Shown here in pieces: positions 61,585 to 64,000 of a DNA stretch of 64,000 nucleotides (position 1 is its first letter; every line of letters starts with the position of its first letter). The position numbers and the translations under genes were made by a program. The stretch lies in NCBI GenBank assembly GCA_902765305.1, contig CACWZI010000021.1, positions 1-64,000 on the forward strand, read 5' to 3'. This DNA is from an uncultured Eubacteriales bacterium. Lineage in GTDB: Bacteria > Bacillota > Clostridia > Christensenellales > Aristaeellaceae. The notes under the pieces were generated by a model. It was not told where the DNA came from. It saw only the letters and a program-made list of their open reading frames with translations, and searched no databases.

Positions 61585-62423
61585 AAAAGCTGACGCATGT
61601 CTACATGCCGGGAACCCCCTTTGAGTCCAGGGCCCTGAACGCGGTCAGCCTGAGCATTCAGGATGGCGAATTCGTGGGCATCATCGGCCACACCGGCAGC
61701 GGAAAGAGCACCCTCATCACCCACCTCAACGGCCTTGAAAAATCCGAGCCCGGTGTGGTCTTCGTCAACGGCATGGACCTGGGCGAAAAGGGCGCCGACC
61801 TGATCGCCATACGCAGGGTGGTCGGACTGGTGTTCCAGTACCCCGAATACCAGCTGTTCGAGGAGACCGTGGCCAAGGACGTGGCCTTTGGGCCAACCAA
61901 CCTGGGCCTCGATGCAGATGAAATCAAAAGACGGGTAGAGCACGCGCTGAAGCAGGTCGGCCTGGACCCGGCAGAGGTATCTGAAAAATCGCCCTTCGAG
62001 CTGTCCGGCGGCCAGAAGAGGCGCGTCGCCATCGCCGGTGTGCTGGCCATGCAGCCTGGCATACTGATACTGGACGAGCCCGCCGCCGGCCTTGATCCCA
62101 TGGGGCGCAGGGAAATGTTTGATCTGATTCGCGGTATACACGATTCCGGCACCACAGTGGTGATGGTGTCCCACTCGATGGACGACGTGGGCCGCCTGTG
62201 CGACCGGCTGTTCGTGCTGAACCGGGGCGAGATCGCCTATACCGGTACGCCCGCGGAAGTGTTTGTCCATGATAACAGGCTCCACGCCATCGGCCTGGAC
62301 GTGCCGGAGTGCGCCAAGCTGGCCAGGCGCCTTCGGGAGGCGGGCTTCGATATGCCCGAGGGCATCTATCGCACGGAGGATGTGTGCGCCGCAATCATCG
62401 GCAATCTGAGCGGAGGTAAGTGA
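61569..62423 (+). CDS. ecfA2: ECF transporter ATPase EcfA2
   Basis: Second ATPase of the energy-coupling factor. 284 residues: GHTGSGKSTLITHLNGLEKS, Q-loop FQYPEYQLFEETVAKDVAFG, signature ELSGGQKRRVAIAGVLAMQP, Walker B ILILDEPAAGLDPMGR, and MVSHSMDDVGRLCDR. The start ATG lies within the end of ecfA1. The order ecfA1-ecfA2-ecfT-truA is widespread in Firmicutes, often within a ribosomal protein cluster, which is not in view here. Confidence 0.96.
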   Translation: MPIEVKKLTHVYMPGTPFESRALNAVSLSIQDGEFVGIIGHTGSGKSTLITHLNGLEKSEPGVVFVNGMDLGEKGADLIAIRRVVGLVFQYPEYQLFEETVAKDVAFGPTNLGLDADEIKRRVEHALKQVGLDPAEVSEKSPFELSGGQKRRVAIAGVLAMQPGILILDEPAAGLDPMGRREMFDLIRGIHDSGTTVVMVSHSMDDVGRLCDRLFVLNRGEIAYTGTPAEVFVHDNRLHAIGLDVPECAKLARRLREAGFDMPEGIYRTEDVCAAIIGNLSGGK

Positions 62424-62429
62424 CGCCAA

Positions 62430-63239
62430 ATGCTGAAAAACATCACGCTGGGACAGTATTTCCCCGGCGATTCCTTCATTCATCGGCTCGACCCGCGCAC
62501 AAAGCTGCTGGCGACCGTCGCCCTGATCGCCATCGTGTTTGTGGCGCAGGGCTTTTCGGGCTTTTTGCTGATCGCCGCCTTCGTCGTCGCCTGCGCGGCA
62601 TCCACGGGCATCCATCTGAAGTTCCTGGTGCGCGGCCTGAAGCCGATCATGTTCATCATCATTTTCACCTTTGTGCTGAACCTGTTCTTCCAGACCGAAG
62701 GCAGGGAGCTTGTGCATTGGGGCTTCATTCGCATCACCGACCAGGGGCTGCGCATGGCTTCCTTCATGGCGATGCGCCTGATCCTGCTGGTGGTCAGCAG
62801 CCAGCTTCTGACACTGACCACCTCACCCATCGCGCTGACGGACGGGCTGGAATCGCTATTCCGGCCGCTGGAGGTCATCCACTTCCCGGCCCACGAGATC
62901 GCCATGATGATGTCCATCGCCCTGCGGTTCATACCCACGCTGATGGATGAGGCGGACAAGATCATGAAGGCCCAGAAGGCCCGTGGCGCGAATTTTGAAA
63001 CCGGCAACCTGATCCAGCGGGCCAAGGCCATGGTGCCGCTGCTGGTACCGCTGTTCGTGGGCGCCTTCCGGCGTGCCGAGGACCTGGCGCTGGCAATGGA
63101 CGCCCGCTGCTATCGGGGCGGCGCGGGCCGCACCCGCATGAAACAGCTGAAGTTCGGTGTCATCGACGCCATCGCCGCGGTGGCGATGCTGCTGCTCCTG
63201 GCCGGGGTCATCGCGCTGAACAAATTGAACCTCTTTTAG
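62430..63239 (+). CDS. ecfT: ECF transporter transmembrane subunit EcfT
   Basis: Membrane subunit that couples the two ATPases to substrate-binding S proteins. 269 residues with five or six membrane helices (LATVALIAIVFVAQGF, FLLIAAFVVACAAS, GLKPIMFIIIFTFVLNLFF, IAAVAMLLLLAGVIAL) and coupling helices with KAQKARGANF and ALAMDARCYRGG, the paired Ala-Arg motifs that meet the ATPases. The N-terminus GQYFPGDSFIHRLDPRTKLL is typical. Starts six bases after ecfA2. Confidence 0.96.
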   Translation: MLKNITLGQYFPGDSFIHRLDPRTKLLATVALIAIVFVAQGFSGFLLIAAFVVACAASTGIHLKFLVRGLKPIMFIIIFTFVLNLFFQTEGRELVHWGFIRITDQGLRMASFMAMRLILLVVSSQLLTLTTSPIALTDGLESLFRPLEVIHFPAHEIAMMMSIALRFIPTLMDEADKIMKAQKARGANFETGNLIQRAKAMVPLLVPLFVGAFRRAEDLALAMDARCYRGGAGRTRMKQLKFGVIDAIAAVAMLLLLAGVIALNKLNLF

Positions 63240-63247
63240 GTGTGAGC

Positions 63248-64000
63248 ATGCGCAGGATCCATCTGACCGTCGAATACGACGGCACGAACTATGCCGGCTG
63301 GCAGCGCCAGAGCAACGCGCTGGCCGTGCAGCAGGTCATCGAGGAGGCGCTTGCCCGGCTGACGGGCGAGCGCGTCGTGCTTCACGGCGCGAGCCGCACC
63401 GACGCCGGGGTCCACGCCCTTGGGCAGTGCGCCCACTTCGATACCGACAGCCGCATTCCCGGCGAGAAGTTCAGCTACGCCGTCAACACCATGCTCCCTC
63501 CGGATATACGCATCCGCCACTCCCAGGAGGTTCCGGAGGGCTTTCATGCCCGCTTTTCCGCCAGGGGCAAGCGCTATCGCTACCTGTTTTATGACGCCCC
63601 TCACGCAGGCGCGCTGAATCGCCTGACTCATGCCCACAGCATCTATCCGCTCGACGACGGGCGCATGCGCAGGGAAGCCCGGACGCTGCTGGGCACCCAC
63701 GATTTCGCGGCCTTCGCCGCCAGCGGTTCCGTGGTCAGGGATACCGTGCGCACCCTGTGGCGCGCCGACGTCACCCGAAACGGCAACGACGTCATGCTCA
63801 TCGTGGAGGGCAACGGCTTTTTGTACAACATGGTACGCATCATCGCGGGCACGCTGAGGGACATCGGCTCCGGAAAGCTGGAGAGCGGCGCACTGGCAAG
63901 GGCCATAGACACCGGCAACCGACTGGACCTGGGCGTCACCGCCCCGGCCCACGGGCTTACGCTGATGGAGGTCTTCTACACCCTGCCCGATACCTGCGGC
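63248..64000 (+). CDS. truA: tRNA pseudouridine synthase TruA (3-prime end outside window)
   Basis: Makes pseudouridine at positions 38-40 of tRNA anticodon stems. 251 codons are visible with no stop. Motifs: HLTVEYDGTNYAGWQRQSN, catalytic Asp 52 in GASRTDAGVHALGQCAHF, GFHARFSARGKRYRYLF, and FLYNMVRIIAGTLRDIGSGK. The final residues HGLTLMEVFY are typical of the last part, so only a few codons should be missing. ATG 63248 lies eight bases after the ecfT stop. Confidence 0.95.
   Translation, partial: MRRIHLTVEYDGTNYAGWQRQSNALAVQQVIEEALARLTGERVVLHGASRTDAGVHALGQCAHFDTDSRIPGEKFSYAVNTMLPPDIRIRHSQEVPEGFHARFSARGKRYRYLFYDAPHAGALNRLTHAHSIYPLDDGRMRREARTLLGTHDFAAFAASGSVVRDTVRTLWRADVTRNGNDVMLIVEGNGFLYNMVRIIAGTLRDIGSGKLESGALARAIDTGNRLDLGVTAPAHGLTLMEVFYTLPDTCG

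Overview
The window is a GC-rich (roughly 60 percent by eye) chromosomal segment of an endospore-forming, anaerobic-type member of the Clostridia. The evidence is a spore gene set (spoVT, spoIIAA-spoIIAB-sigF, gerA/gerB/gerC type genes, spoIIP, a spo0A homologue), a ctsR-mcsA-mcsB-clpC operon, a flavodiiron protein, ECF transporter genes and several families common in Clostridia (DUF4317, DUF5685, DUF6062, DUF2344). The exact family cannot be read from the sequence; a Christensenellales- or Oscillospirales-like lineage is only a guess. Most genes use AGGAGG-type ribosome binding sites, several start with TTG or GTG, and many carry sigma-A promoters with an exact 17-base spacer.

Layout. 1-1000: end of an hsp20 gene and a small secreted protein. 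1000-7370: a decayed accessory island with minus-strand gene remnants (DUF4317 C-terminus, frameshifted DUF3592, other fragments with stops), a truncated beta-helix surface protein and a large glycerophosphodiester phosphodiesterase surface protein. 7372-11342: spoVT, mazG, hup, rqcP and an ispD-ispF fusion. 11447-16035: the class III heat-shock operon with its CtsR box. 16017-18398: a class A penicillin-binding protein converging on clpC. 18560-21674: a compact FtsH-type protease followed by the sigma-F operon behind a sigma-H-like promoter. 21737-36371: lysA, then a long forward block for RNA/tRNA modification and DNA repair (radical SAM protein, DUF2344, RNase G, miaB, ylbF, mutS, mutL, miaA, a metal-binding lipoprotein, rnhA).

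36399-42190 is all minus strand: a tyrosine recombinase, a five-gene cluster of cysteine-rich proteins of unknown function (with a J-domain protein, DUF5685, DUF6062, a zinc-ribbon membrane protein and a small Cys-rich protein) and radA. 42398-48360 holds a membrane-anchored degenerate metallophosphoesterase, a gene fragment and a spore germination receptor operon. 48482-56880 holds a three-domain flavodiiron protein, a flavoprotein of the HI0933 family with a MurR/RpiR regulator, spoIIP, spo0A and a branching enzyme. 56954-60562 is a minus-strand glycolytic operon pgk-tpiA-gpmI. 60751-64000 is ecfA1-ecfA2-ecfT-truA, cut by the window end.

The best candidate for an undescribed system is the five-gene Cys-rich cluster at 37712-40733: tight spacing, one strand, every product carries clustered cysteines, and DUF5685 has two Asp-rich motifs like those of trans-isoprenyl diphosphate synthases. 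No CRISPR array, rRNA, tRNA, prophage or intact insertion sequence was seen.
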